A stretch of 64,000 nucleotides of DNA from Sacculina carcini (taxonomy: Eukaryota > Arthropoda > Thecostraca > Sacculinidae): NCBI GenBank assembly GCA_916048095.2, contig OU696584.1:4801849-4865848 (forward strand), written 5' to 3'. The position numbers and the translations under genes are program-made. Below are positions 1-12,300 of this stretch, one piece after another. Numbering within the stretch: position 1 is the stretch's first letter; every line of letters starts with the position of its first letter. The notes beneath the pieces were generated by a model. That model was not told the DNA's origin, searched no databases, and was given only the letters and a program-made list of their open reading frames with translations.

Positions 1-3000
1 GGAGTCGCCTGTTCCTGCTGACACTTCGCACACATTCTGGCCTCCCAGAATCGTTTGGTCCAGGCGCGCCAGGCCAATTCGCGCCCCGGGTCGCTTTCAG
101 TAGTCAGTGCTCCGCACCTGGGGGGGAACTGTGGCCTCCGCGCCAGCATTGTATTTTATATTCATTTGTATATGTGTTGTTTCATTTGTGGTTTCCGACA
201 TACGTTTCCCAGTCAGTCGATCAATACAAAGTTACGTGTTATTATCTTTTGTAGGCGTTCCTACAGAACGTTTTCGTTTCTGGAGCGACACACGCAGAAA
301 ACCAGGAGAGACTATCCAAGAACTTGCTGCGCGGATACGTCATGATGCTGCAACCTGTGACTTTTCTTCGATTCGGGACGCGCAAGACGAAGCACTTAGA
401 ACACGCTTCATTTGCTCCGTAAAAAATGAGGCGGTGTTGAAAGCGTTGTTCAAAATAGATGACGACAAGCTTACATTCGCCGTCGCTGTTCAGACTGCTA
501 GATGCTATTGCTGCAATGGATATATCCTTGGACTCAATTATTCAAGGTCTGAGAGCCGAGACTGCTGATCTGTCGGTGTGCATGGTAAAAAGTGATCCAC
601 CGAAAGAGACTCCATTGCAGCAAGCCTGTGAAAATCTTTGTTCCGAGTTCACGGATTTGTTCAAAGAGGAGCTGGGACTTCTGAAAGATTTTGAGCTAGA
701 GGTGCAATTCAAACCCGACTACAAGCCAGTTTTCTGCAGGCCAAGACCTGTTCCCTTTTCATTACAAGAAGATTTGGGTCTGGCGTACGATGCCGGTATG
801 TCAAAAGGTATCTGGGAGCTCACAAGTTTCAATGACAGTGGAACTCCGGTGGTTCCGGTACGAAAGACATTGAAGACGGGTGAATCGAAGCCTCAGATCA
901 GAGTTTGTGGTGACTATTCTGTTGCATTCAATGCGCAACTAGAACCACACCACCACCCTATTCCTTCGCCTGAAAACTTTCTGCGCAGGCTTGGTGGGAA
1001 TAGTGGCTTTTCAAAAATAGATCTCGCCGATGCTTATAATCAGATTGCATTGGGTCCGCTGAGTCAGAAAAGGCTGGCGCTCAGCACTCACCGTGGTGTA
1101 CTCTTACAGAAACGATTGCCTTTCGGCATTTGCTCTGCACCTAGTTACTTCCAAGAGATAATGGATAAACTAACAGTGGATCTCCCAGGAGTAGCTGTAT
1201 ATTTGGACGATATACTTGTCAGCGGTCCTGACGAAGATAGTCATTTATCAAATCTAAGAGCACTGATGAAGCGTCTTTCAGAGAAAGGTCTTCGTTGTCG
1301 TTTAGACAACTGCCGATTCGCTCAACCACCTGTCGAGTATTTGGGGCATACATTGTCCAAACATGGCGTCAGCAAAGGCGCAAAAGTTGATCACGTGCTC
1401 GACATGCCTGCGCCAACTGACCGTGCTGGTGTTAAATCATTTCCGGGTTCGGTGCAGTTTTATGGCAAGTTTCTCAAGAATTTATCAAGTGTTGCAGAAC
1501 CACTGCAAAATCTGTGCAAAAAAGATGTTCCCTGGAGATGGAAGGAGACGGAAAAAACAGCATTCAAAAGGTTAAAAAGCATGATGTCTTCAAATATAAT
1601 CTTGGCGCACTATGATCCGTCATTGCCTATTGGTATTTCATGTGATGCATCAGAGGTCGGAGTGGGAGCCGTACTGTTTCACCGCTACCCTGATGGTAGC
1701 GAACGGCCGATATGCAACGTCTCAAAAAAGCTAACTGCTAGTCAAAAGAACTACAGTCAGATTCAGCGTGAGGCGCTAGCTATCATTTTTTGCTCTGAAT
1801 AAATTTTATCACTGCTTACATGGTCGACGCTTCATCTTGATTACAGATCACAAGCCAATGCTAAGTTTGCTCGGACCAACAAAAGCTACTCCAAAGCTGG
1901 CTGCAAACCGCTTGGCAAGATGGGCACTACAAGTGAGTCAACATGACTATGTCATAGAGTACCGCAAGACCACCGAGCATGGAAATGCCGATGCACTCAG
2001 TCGCCTTCCATCTGGTGCTGATGATGCATTCGATGCGAAGGAAGATGACAATGACGTCGACACGGTGATGGCTATCAAGATGGTCAATGAACAACTAACT
2101 GCTTGTAGCCGTTCTACATTACAGAAGGCGTCTTCGAAGGACCGAATTGTCTCTACAGTGATTCGCTTCTGTCGAGAGGGATGGTCATCCGCTAAGGAAG
2201 GGGAGGAGCCGTCCGCTGAGATAAAAGTTTTCCGTGACCTGGCGGATTCGCTATCCGTGGCTCACGGTTGCTTACTCTACGGTGCACGAGTGGTCATTCC
2301 TGAACTGCTACGTCCCGCGGTTCTACAGATTCTACATCTGGGACATTTCGGTATGCAAAGAATGAAACAGCTGTCCAGAACGTCCGTATACTGGCATAAT
2401 TTTGACAGGGATATCGAAAAGACGTGTAGAGAATGTTCAGCGTGTGCGGCTCATCAAAATTGACCTGCCAAACCTCCAATTCACCCATGGATGTTACCGG
2501 AAAAGCCCTGGAGTAGAATTCATCTAGATCTTGCTATAAACTTCATGGGCCACAACTGGTTATTGATGATCGATGCACACACGAAATACCCGTGCATTTA
2601 TGCGACTACTTCGATTTCTGCTAAGTCTACCATTGCATTGCTGGAGATAGAGTGCGCTCACTTCGGATATCCTCATACGCTTGTCACAGACAACGCTGCG
2701 TTTTTCAAAGGTGATGAGTTGGAGTCGTGGTGCCGAGAGAAGGGTATAGTGCATTTGACCGGTGCACCATATCATCCCGCAACCAACGGTGCCGCTGAGC
2801 GCTTAGTTCAGTCTTTCAAGCAGGCTTTGCGAAAATCCACGCTGCCGCCACTGCAGGCTCTGCAACAGTTCCTCATGTTGTACAGACGCACTCCTAATTC
2901 GAGCGGTTATTCGCCAAGGGAATTGCTGAACGGGCGACAAATCCGTACAATGATTGACACACTTCTACCGTAACCCGCTCATGTAGCAAAGGAGAAGCAA

Positions 3001-3690
3001 AACAAGATGTCTAACAAGTCCTTTCAGGAAGATGTGGCCAAAATAGTACCTTCGTATCGAGAAGGTGATGCATGCTATGCTCTCTACTGTGGTCCGCGCC
3101 GTGATCGGGATCCTCGATGGGTTCCAGCAATCGTGAGAAAGCGTCTAGGAAGTCGCAGCGTCACAGTTAAGGTGGTACCCCAGGGTCCCATCTGGAGGCG
3201 TCACATTGAGCAGCTGCGGCCGCGACACACATCCGAAGAGGACACAGAACCAGGAGAAGACCTGCATGAATCATCACACTCGAGTCAACCTGCTGAGCCG
3301 CTGCCGAAGCCGAAGAAATATCAACGTCGCGTTCGTTTCGCTGAAGCAGAGAATGGTCCGTCTAACCCGCGTAGATCATCGCGTGTACCTCAACCGCGTC
3401 GTTACTGGTCATGTGATGTTGCCGCCTGGTCGTAATCTCAGGCTACGTGGGAGGTGTTGTGTATTCTGTTTTTATTATAATTCGTCGACATTTATGAAGA
3501 TGCATAGACAGTGAGTGCGTGAGTGCGTATATAGCAGGTCGGAGTGTTTAGCTTTTGCTGTGTGGATTTCTTTGAGTTGTGTTTGTTTTATGTGAATATT
3601 GAAGGATATATATATACGTTTCAGTTCTGGCGAACTTGTATTTTTCTGAGTTATAGCTGAAGTAAGCAAAGACACAACAATTTCAATTGC
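1..3690 (+). mobile_element. Ty3/gypsy LTR retroelement fossil, 5' part outside window
   Basis: The parts run in the usual Ty3/gypsy order: a gag-like stretch near 250-480, reverse transcriptase and RNase H from about 590 to 1,990 (YLDD box near 1,200), integrase zinc region and core to about 2,970, and a basic integrase tail to about 3,435. An AT-rich stretch at 3,440-3,690 with a TATATA run follows and could be a 3' LTR, but no partner LTR is visible. The element is broken in about four places and looks moderately old. Gag abuts pol with little protease visible. Family assignment rests on the order RT-RNase H-integrase. Confidence 0.85.
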
Positions 3691-3900
3691 TTGAATTCAC
3701 TGTACTAGACACGCATTACTAGGAAATACCATAATTCTTGATAATTTTATTACTCATAAGCCGTCGATAATGCATACCAGTAGCCAGAAATATATTCCCA
3801 TACCCCGGTCATTTGCTCCTATATCCCCAAGGGGTATGAATACCCCCGGTTAAAAACTCCTGAGTTCGATCATGTACGGTAGTGCAGTGCGATTTGTTCC
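3691..3900. other. AT-rich spacer, no gene seen
   Basis: No coding signal is visible. Positions 3,780-3,865 carry pyrimidine/purine-rich text ending in CCCCCGGTTAAAAACTCCTG, which resembles one end of a hAT-type element read backwards, but no second end or target duplication was found. Confidence 0.4.
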
Positions 3901-3901
3901 A

Positions 3902-4056
3902 TATGTGTGTATATGCATGTGTGTGTATGTGTGTGTATGTGTGTGTGAGTGTTTCCTATGCGTGTTTCGTGTGTGTATTTCCTGGCTGTTCTACGCAGTG
4001 CACATATTTGTTGTATGCTTGCTGTATCGTTGATCGCCTTATAGCTGTTGTTGCGC

Positions 4057-4121
<65 letters not shown>

Positions 4122-4127
4122 TTTGCA

Positions 4128-4163
<36 letters not shown>

Positions 4164-4302
4164 TTTGCACACGTGTGTGTGTATTTGTGTGTGTGAGTTT
4201 GCACACGTGTGTTCGTGTGTGTGTTTGTGTGTGTTTGTGTGTGTGTTTGTGTGTGTGTGTATTTGTGCGTTTGTGTGCTTACGTGTGTGTGTGTGTTTGT
4301 AT

Positions 4303-4342
<40 letters not shown>

Positions 4343-4381
4343 TGTAAGATGTAAGATATAAGATGTAAGATGTAAGATGTA
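3902..4381. repeat. (TG)n compound microsatellite with TGTAAGA tail
   Basis: A long TG array is interrupted by TTTG, GAGTTTGCACACG and similar variants. The GAGTTTGCACACG block recurs three times near 4,120, 4,160 and 4,195, so longer pieces of the array have been duplicated. The right edge ends in five or six tandem TGTAAGA-type 7-mers at about 4,338-4,381. The long Cys/Val and Thr/His frames here are artefacts. Confidence 0.95.
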
Positions 4382-4539
4382 TATTTGTCAACATCATCAG
4401 TATTATATCAGTACATACATATTATATCAGTTTTTTTTCATTTCACGTTGACTATGCCCAATAAGCCTATGGCTTCTTTTAGGGCATGCTCAGTAACACA
4501 ATATTGTGACAATGTACAGTACGTCTAAATAACACTTCT

Positions 4540-4960
4540 AGCATTCATACATTCGTACACAAAATTCCTACCGCGAACATTCATACATTCATACATTCCT
4601 GCCGCGAACATTCATAGATTCGCACATTCTTATTGCGAACATTCATACATGCACACATACATACACACACACATTCGTACTACGAACATTCATACGTTCA
4701 TACACACACATCCCTACTACGAACATTAGTACATTCATAAGCACATTTCTACTACGAGCATTCATCCATTCATAAAAACTCATTCCTACTTCGAACATTA
4801 ATTCATTCATACAAACCCACATTCATGCTACGAACATTCATACATCCATACATACATACATTCATGCATTCATTAATATTCACGTTCATGCTACAGACAT
4901 TCATTCACACAGATATTCGTTCATCAATACCAATACAGTGAACATTCGCTCTACAAAGCT
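4540..4960. repeat. Degenerate ACATTCATAC minisatellite
   Basis: The text CGAACATTCATACATTC returns about every 35-50 bases (near 4,575, 4,608, 4,635, 4,684, 4,721, 4,793 and 4,836) with drift between copies. The spacer between 4,400 and 4,540 shows nothing recognisable. Confidence 0.8.
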
Positions 4961-5059
4961 CATATAAACATGAAATCATTTTGCAAACTTCCAGATTCAA
5001 CTGAACGCATACTACAAATGCAGTATGCGTTCACACACAGGTAGTAGCGTGATTCACAC

Positions 5060-5166
5060 ACACGCATGACACACGTGTGTGTGTGTGTGTGAGTGTGTTT
5101 GTGTTTGTGTGCGTGTGTGTGTTTGTGTACGTGTGTGCGTGTGTGTGCTTGTGTGTGTGTGTGTGT
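5060..5166. repeat. (TG)n microsatellite
   Basis: Interrupted TG array. Its right edge coincides with the 3' end of a minus-strand LINE fragment, whose tail there reads as CAAGTAA repeats followed by (CA)n. Confidence 0.9.
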
Positions 5167-6121
5167 TACTTGTTACTTGTTGTTCTGGGGACGTTCCGTT
5201 GTAGTTCACCGCTCCACGTCCCTCACCATCACTTCATCAACATGAATATTGCATGTTGACCTCTTGATTGAATAGATCATACGATTTCTTGGATATAAAC
5301 GTTTTCAGTCTCTTTTTGAAATTATTCACATTTGGTGACATATTGACTGCGGTCGGCAGCTTGTTGCAAATGCACGCTGCACTCCTGTCAAATGCTCTTT
5401 TTCCATGTTCTTTGCAATATCGCTGTTAAATTAGTCGCTGATATTGTTCACTGATACGAAGAATCATGTCCTGAAGCGAAAAAAACTCCTCATTCTCTTC
5501 TGCTCTGCACAAATTTTTGCTATATTGGCTCAAACCTCTAACTCCTCCATTACGACAGCACTAAGTCTTGTTCTCTATACATTCGTTTTTCTTGGTCACC
5601 AGTGTTAATTTATGATGTGATATGTGTTAATGGGTAAGGTATTTCATTTGCTGTTTTTATACTCGTTTTTCTCTTTTACTATCATGTGTGTCATTTTTGC
5701 TGGCTTATGTGTTTTCCCTCTATGAGCTAATACTCCTATATGTTGTTAGCACTCCTGTATTCCTTTTATTGTTAGCACGAGTTTTACTCTTTTACGCGCC
5801 TCTGCTCTACTTGGCGCTATATCAAATACATGTTTGTTTGTTTTGTTTATATGAATCTGTGTTCACTTGAAATTTCTTCAGCATATCTTTGAGATATAAT
5901 GGTTTTCCGAATTTCAAAGCTTGATACACAAGCACGCATTGTTTAAACTCTATTCGAGCTTTCACCGGTAACCAGTGCAATTTGATCAGCACAGACGTGA
6001 TGCGATCTCTCAATTTTGTTCCATGAAATCTTGCTGCTCTGTTCCTGATCAACTGTAATTTTTTCATTTCACAATTTTGAACGCCGTAATACAGACAATT
6101 GCAATAATTAATTTTATCCAT
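5167..6121 (-). mobile_element. L2/CR1-like LINE, 3' end of ORF2, interrupted
   Basis: Read on the minus strand, 6,121-5,836 encodes the post-RT region typical of L2/CR1 LINEs (LIRNRAARF, then HWLPVKARIEFK and YLKDML). About 5,410-5,245 encodes the matching C-terminus (KRAFDRSAAC, NKLPTAV, FKKRLKTFI), ends in a stop, and is followed by a short 3' UTR and a CA array. The two pieces are separated by an opposite-strand insertion at about 5,463-5,835. Only the last 150 or so codons survive, so this is a 5'-truncated, inactive copy. Clade between L2 and CR1 is not resolved. Confidence 0.8.
5463..5835 (+). mobile_element. LINE/SINE 3' tail nested in the minus-strand LINE
   Basis: The block ends in GGCGCTATATCAAATACATG followed by a short TTTG/TTTA-rich tail. 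A GCGCTATAT(A)AA motif before a simple-repeat tail is the usual 3' end of L2/CR1-type LINEs and the SINEs that share their tails. The same ending occurs at 12.89, 13.03, 19.99 and (reversed) 60.86 kb. It splits the minus-strand LINE coding region. The left border is uncertain. Confidence 0.55.
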
Positions 6122-6142
6122 TATTTTATTCTACTGATTAAT

Positions 6143-6146
<4 letters not shown>

Positions 6147-6216
<70 letters not shown>

Positions 6217-6301
6217 TTGTGTATTTGTGTATGTGTTTGTGTGTGTGTGTGTGTGTTTGTGTGTTTGTGTAGGTGTGTGGATGTTTGTGTGTGTGTGTGC
6301 T

Positions 6302-6339
<38 letters not shown>

Positions 6340-6340
6340 A
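6147..6340. repeat. (AT)n then (TG)n microsatellite
   Basis: About 50 bases of pure AT alternation pass directly into TG with TTTG and ATTTG variants. The LINE at 6,341 begins at its right edge. A 40-base block at 6,211-6,250 recurs exactly at 8,921-8,960, beyond the other end of that LINE. Confidence 0.95.
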
Positions 6341-6937
6341 TAGGTGGGTTTCAGAACTGGACACCTGTGTGATGTCCCCAAAAATGGTTCAATGTGCTAA
6401 CGATTTTACCATCATAAAGAGAGGAGACCTACCATCTGACCATGCTCCAATACGTGTAGCCCTACGGTGTTCCGACTTGTTTTTGGATAATATCGCGGCA
6501 AGAGCTTCTATGCTTGGAGATTATGCGGTATTGCACGACAATACCGCCAAATGTCATGCTGCAAGGAAACCTATCAAGTATAGAAGCATGATAAAAGACA
6601 GACTGGCAGAGAGTATTTCTTGTGCTGTTATTCCCGAATCCCAGTCGTACCAAGATGTCAATGAGTTTGCAAAAACATATCTGATGTGTTAAATGAGTGT
6701 TCGAAGCGTGCTAAGCGATTGCAAGGCGCAGATGAAAATCGGGATGGCACGTTTTGTCATATGGGGAGATGGGAGAGACTTCTACAAGACACAGATGATG
6801 CAAGAGTGTGGAAAGCTATTAATTGGAAAAAGAAGTTCGAAGCAGATAAGAGTGATGTAATATGTCCAAGTGATGATGAATTCAAGAAACACTTCGAGCG
6901 TGTATTAAACCCTGTGTCGGCAGCCTTACCTGTTTAG

Positions 6938-8242
6938 GTGAACTCTTGTATCACGATCCCTGTGCTCGACGATCCCATCAGTCCTATGGAGGTGGATTGT
7001 CAGATCCGAGTGCTGAAGGTGGACAGGGCGTGTGGACTTGATGGAATAAGCCCGGGCATCCTTACCGTGCAGCCCGCAGAGTGGCTGTTTGCCATCACCG
7101 CATTGCTCAATGCAGTGTTCGGCTCAGGTGTGTACCCTGTGGAATGGAGGAGAGCAATGATGTTCACCGTCTTTAAACGAGGAGACAGGACAATCACGGA
7201 TAACTACAGGGGTATTAGCGTGATAAATTCTATCAGTAAGCTATACGATATGGTGCTCTGTAGTAGATTAAGAAAATGGCTTTGCCCGTATCGTGAACAA
7301 GCCGGAGCTCAGACAAAGCGAGGATGTACAGAACATATTGTGTCACTGCGACTAATTACAGACATGGCCCGAATTCAAAGACTGAAACTGTTTGTTGTGT
7401 TCGTAGACTTCAGTAAAGCTTATGATATAGTTCCTCGTAACAAGTTGTTCAATATCCTGCAGAGAGCGGGCTGCGGTAGGAAGATGTTGGCGGCACTGGT
7501 GGTGATGTACCGCGTGACGGAGTCTGTGATCGGAGGAGCTGTTTTCACCGCCACTCAAGGGGTTAGGCAAGGGTCATCAACCTCCTGCCTCATATTCATA
7601 GTGATCATGAATGAACTTGTGAGGATGTTGAAAAGACAGTGTGGAACCGATGGTTTCCTGGGCTGGCTGCATGCGTTGGTGTTGATGGATGACAAAGTAT
7701 TGTTGGCAGCTACAAGAGAAAAAATATCGCATAAATTAGAGATACTAAAATCATTTTGTCACGAGCATGGGATGGTGATAAATGAAAAAAAAAAGACATT
7801 GTTTGTTATTAGTGGAACAGAACGTGATGCTGAGCCACTACGGCTGGACGGGCTTGTGATTAACTCCTGCAAACAATATACTTACCTGGGTTCCCCATTC
7901 ACCAACGACGGCTCGACGTCGTCTGCGATTAGAGCGCACGCTAAGGGCAAAATGGGGCACGTGCTGAAATTTATAGCTTGTGTCAATAAGAATAACGACG
8001 TCCCTTTTTTGGTGAAGCGCAGAGTTTTTGATGCCGCTCTTACGTCGACGCTACTGTACGGATGTGAGTCATGGCTCGGAGGTAACCTGAAGCCTGTGAC
8101 AAAACTATACAACTGGACTTTGAAACAACTGATGAGCGCCAGAAAATCAACACCGAACGATGTATTTTACACAGAGATGGGTTGTCCGCCATGGCCGGAA
8201 CTAGTCCAGACGAAGCAACACATGTTTATGCTAAAGCGGTAG
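6938..8242 (+). pseudogene. LINE ORF2 reverse transcriptase piece
   Basis: This 434-residue open stretch carries most of the reverse transcriptase. The finger motif ACGLDGISP is near residue 33, and the catalytic aspartate motif FVDFSKAYD is near residue 155. GVRQGSSTSC corresponds to the G-Q-G/S box. The catalytic box is LMDD at about 7,681-7,692, where most LINEs have FADD or YADD. It is one piece of a broken ORF2. The endonuclease end is in another frame (6,273-6,692), a TAG at 6,935 separates the 6,686-6,937 piece, and the reading frame moves at about 8,200-8,240 to one that holds the 8,182-8,496 and 8,500-8,787 pieces, themselves split by a TAA. With four disruptions this copy is dead. 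Clade is uncertain; the terminal C-x-C...E-x-H...C knuckle fits I/Nimb/L2-type elements. Confidence 0.85.
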
Positions 8243-8499
8243 CCGAGAGGTCTGGCATGACGGATGATTCATTGATGTTGTGTCTGGATGTTGTTGAGAA
8301 AGCGAGCACAGACACGAGTGGGAAAATTAAAAGATTCGTGAATTCCATAGTGCCGTCCATAAAAGAGGTTATGTCCACTGTACACAAGCGTGTCACGACA
8401 GCAGGCGGATCACGAAGTGTTGCGTACCGAGATATGAACCCCAGTTTCTCGGTACACCATGTGTACAGAGATCGACATACAGTTAATGACCGATAAAGG

Positions 8500-8787
8500 A
8501 TGGCATTCACTCGTTCCCGGGTGTCCGCGCATAGTTTGAGCATCGAGACGGGAAGATGGAATCGAAGAGGAAGGGGTCGTCTACCGAGGGATGAGCGTCT
8601 GTGCGTGTGCGGAGCCATGCAAACGGAACAACATGTTGTGGAGGACTGCCCTGTCTCAAGATGCGTCCGAGAAGTGAATGGTCTGATTAAGATGGAAGAG
8701 TTATTTAGCGGAAATAACCCCATCACGTCGCATGTAAGATTGTGTATGATATTTCGAATTTATATGTATGAATCAACATATGAGTGA
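8500..8787 (+). pseudogene. LINE ORF2 C-terminal zinc-knuckle piece
   Basis: The open piece encodes ETGRWNRRGRGRLPRDER followed by C-V-C-G-x6-E-x-H-x5-C, the cysteine/histidine knuckle that ends many LINE ORF2 proteins, presumed to bind template RNA. It is in the same frame as 8,182-8,496 but a stop separates them. The 3' UTR runs to the AATAAATC/ATCT tail at 8,900. Confidence 0.75.
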
Positions 8788-8899
8788 ATGTTTCTCAGCA
8801 GTGTGTGTGTGTGTGGACTGCAGTACGTTTGAGTATTTATGCTTTGAAGTGTTGTATGTTGTATTTTGTGCACTGTGGTCAATAAATCATCTATCTATC

Positions 8900-9185
8900 T
8901 GTGTGTGTGTGTGTGTGTTTGTGTGTTTGTGTATTTGTGTATGTGTTTGTGTGTGTGTGTTTGCGTGTTTGTGTGTGTGGGTGTTTGTGTGTGTGTGTTT
9001 GTGTGTGTGTGTGTGCTTGTGTGTGTGTGGGTGTTTGTGTGTGTGTGTATTTGTGTGTGTGTTTGTGTGGGTTTGTGTGTGTTTGTGTGTGTGTGGGTAG
9101 ATGTTTGTGTGTGTGTGTGTGTTTGTTTGTGTGTGTGCGTGTTTGTGTTTGTGTGTGTGTTTGTGTGTGTATGTGTGGGTGCTTG

Positions 9186-9242
<57 letters not shown>

Positions 9243-9350
9243 TTGTGTGTGTTTGTGCGTGTGCTTGTGTGTGTGTGTGTGGGTGTTTGTGTTTGTGTGT
9301 GTGTTTGTGTGTATGTGCGTCTTGGTGTTCGTGTGTGTGTGTGTGTGTGA
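8900..9350. repeat. Long interrupted (TG)n array
   Basis: About 450 bases of TG with TTTG, GGGTG, CTTG and TGCG interruptions. It lies between the 3' end of the plus-strand LINE (left) and the 3' end of the minus-strand RLE-type LINE (right), so two LINEs end into it from opposite sides. Confidence 0.95.
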
Positions 9351-9351
9351 A

Positions 9352-12300
9352 CAAGCAAATATATTTTCAAACGTGTACACATATTAACAACACTATAATA
9401 CAATGGAGGCGGCGTTGCCACGAATGACGGCCAGGCTTATTCGCTGCCGAAGCCAGGCCGTTTCTCGCGGCTCCCCTGGACGCTCGCTGATTCGTCCGCC
9501 CAGGAGCTTGACGAAGTCGTCCAGGGACGCCCCATCACGCCGGTGGTCTCGATAGCCAGCGGCACGAAATCGTACCGCTGGCCCAGTTCTACGTAGCGCC
9601 GCCGCTTTCGCTCTTCCGCCGCCCGCGCTGCTGCTCCGAAAGTGACCGCGCCGTCCAGCAGATGTGTGTGGCAGAACGTGTCGACGCAGGTCACGTCCCA
9701 GAGCAGCGACTTCCCGTGCCACACCGGGACGACGGTGATTCCGTCCGATCGGCGGCCGTCGCCGCGGTCAAGGCCTCGTGGCTCCAGCACCGCGGCGATT
9801 CCTGCCGACGCCAAATTGCGGCGAATGATGTTGTTCAGCGCCGTGTGGCGTGGCAGGTGGCCGGCATTGCAACTGCAGGAGAGGCTATGGTGGCCCCACC
9901 TGTCAGTTGTGGCACCGCAGCGACACCTGTGCGGCTCTTGCACTGCGGCACCAAGTCGCAACACCACGCCGACTCGGACGGCTTCGTCTGGCAGCAGCAA
10001 GCCGAGGCTGGCGACAGGAAGCGCTGACAGACAAGCGCCGCTGTGAGGAGCGGCCGCGGTCAAGAGACGAGCTCGGCACAGCTGGTCCGCGCTACTGAGC
10101 AGATTCTGCTGGCGGACGGGAGAAGATCTGTCATCCAAATGGCGCTGTTTCAGTGGCTCGCTCGTGCTGAAGTCCGGGCACATGGTGTCCACGAACTCCT
10201 CGATGGCTGCCACCAGAGAGCAGGGTCTGTCACCGCTTGTGCGTTGGTTTATGAGACAGACCAAGTCTATGGTAGCTTCCAGCGAGGCGATGTGGGCAGG
10301 TGGTGCCACGTCGCTCAGCCGTGTGGCTCCGATACCTCCGTGGCGGACCGGAAGAGAAGCCTGCAGCCACTGTGCGTCTGACATGGCGACATTGCAGCAA
10401 TCGCTGATGGCCGATCTCAGCTGCTCGTCGATGTCACCCATTTGTTCGCGGGCCTGGTACACCGGCGCTGCTCTCAGTAGGTATATTGCCCGCGGAACCG
10501 ATGCGTACCTGCTGAGAAAGAACAGCGCCGGGTGCGAGCCGATGTTGACTGAGCGCTGGATCAGCAGGGACGTTTGGCCCTCGATTCTGTTGAGCGCCTC
10601 TGCAATGCCGCCCGTCTGCACTGGTGCGCCGAGCAGATGGAGGTCGGAGAGCTGCGTGACTGTCGCCGAGGCAAGCAGTGATGTGGCGGCCGCGTTCGTG
10701 TCTTCGGTATCTGCTGGTCGTGTGTCAGTGGCTGGACCCAGACTGACAACTTCGCATTTGCCGGCGTTTAGCTCGAGGCCGATGCTGCCGAGGGCCGGGA
10801 TCAGGCGGCTGACGTCTGCAAGCACCACTTCCCTGGGGCCTGCCAGTGTGGCGTCGTCCAGGTACCACAGGTTCAATGGCGACTGGAGAGACTGGGCCAC
10901 TGGGTCGACGGCGAGGGCGAACAAGATGGGCCCGAGCGGGTCTCCCTGCTGTACACCGCGACAGGACCAGATTCGCGTGGTGCCGTGGTACAGTGGGGTT
11001 GGCTGGCCGTACGCCTGCTGGACGAGCGGCAATGCTGCGGGGAAACGACGGGCGACTTCGTTGAGCAGCGCGCGCCGACTGATGGTGTTGAAGGCGTTGG
11101 TCACATCCAGCTTCAGCAGAATGTGACCATGCCGACCGTCAGCGTCATTAACAAAGCCGCGCGTGGCGTGCACGGCCGCTTCGCAGCCCAGCTTGCACCC
11201 CACTCCGAGCTGAACGGGGCGAAACTGCTGTGCGACTGCGCTCGTCATTTTGCCAGCGATCAGTTTGCTGGCGAGGCGCCGCAAAACACTGCCGACGGCT
11301 ACTGGGCGCAGCCTGCCGGACTTCTTGCGCAATGCAATTAGTCGCGCGTTGTAGAATGCGCCGAGCATGAAGTCCGGGATGCGACCGTGTACACAACAGT
11401 TGCACAGCTGCGTCAGTGCCTTCAGCAGCTGGGCGCCCGCTTCAGCCGTCTGTGGCGCAATAAGCTGGCGGAGATGTAGCGGCCATATACCGTCCAGTCC
11501 TCCCGATGAGCCTTTGTGCATTGAGTGCACGGCGGAGCGGACCTCGTGCTCCTCAAATGTCGGCATTGTTTCGGCGTCATGCAGCTGCAGCTGCTCGTCC
11601 GGCAATGCAGGCGGGTGCTTGCGTTCGAGCTCGGCGGTCACTGCCTCGTCGTGCTCGGCCAAGCAGTCGCTGGATGTCAGCAGGCTGAGTGCTGCGAAAA
11701 TGTTTCCATCGGCGCACTTGGCTCTGACACCGCGGGATCTGGCCTGGCCTTTGTCGTGCTGTGATCGCACTCGGTTTTGTGTGCCCCGCTTCTTCCTTGC
11801 TGCTGCGTCGGAGCTGATCGGACCCGTCCAGGCGTATGACAGCAGCTTCCACCAGGCCGAGAGGGAGCGCTGTTCCAGAGCCGCGGTGATGTGCTGTGCG
11901 AGGTCGGCTGCCACCCGATGACGCAGTGCACGTGGGACATGCTGACGCACTCGGCACAGCTGCCTGGTATCAGCAAGCGCCGCAGCCAGATCTGTCGGAG
12001 TGGTGGTGTTGTTACCATCTGGCGGGTCCACGTCGCCATCAGCGCCGCGGCTCTGCATACAGGCCCCATAATGCCACACCGGCAAGACGTCGGCTTGTGC
12101 CCGGGTGATTCCCACGCAAGTGAGGTGGAAGAACCGCTCACATTGCGCGCAGGAAATCACCCGCTTTCTGCTGTTGACAGTGCCGCAGTGATGACACGCC
12201 AACGCGGGGTCGGAACGTGTGTCTGCGCTGGGGGCCTGCTCGGCCTGCATTCCGACAGCTTGGCAACGGGCTAGACGGCATGGCGCGCACGATCTGTCGC

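Larger units (their letters stand above)
6341..8899 (+). mobile_element. APE-type non-LTR retrotransposon (LINE), 5'-truncated
   Basis: The element begins inside its apurinic endonuclease domain (SDHAPI at about 6,435, the catalytic S-D-H end of the domain). The reverse transcriptase follows (ACGLDGISPGIL, FVDFSKAYD, GVRQGSSTSCLIF, LMDD), then a C-terminal cysteine knuckle (LCVCGAMQTEQHVVEDC). It ends with AATAAATC and an ATCT tail at 8,900. It sits between TG arrays on both sides. Confidence 0.9.

Noticed and set aside
3780-3865. Possible hAT end near 3.8 kb
   Set aside because: Only one end is seen, with no mate and no 8-bp duplication.
8866-9421. Long Cys/Val and Thr/His open frames on both strands (also at 3,870-4,397, 6,121-6,381, 12,335-13,402 and 36,512-36,860)
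   Set aside because: They are direct translations of TG/CA repeats, which lack stop codons in several frames; no start context or unique sequence supports them.
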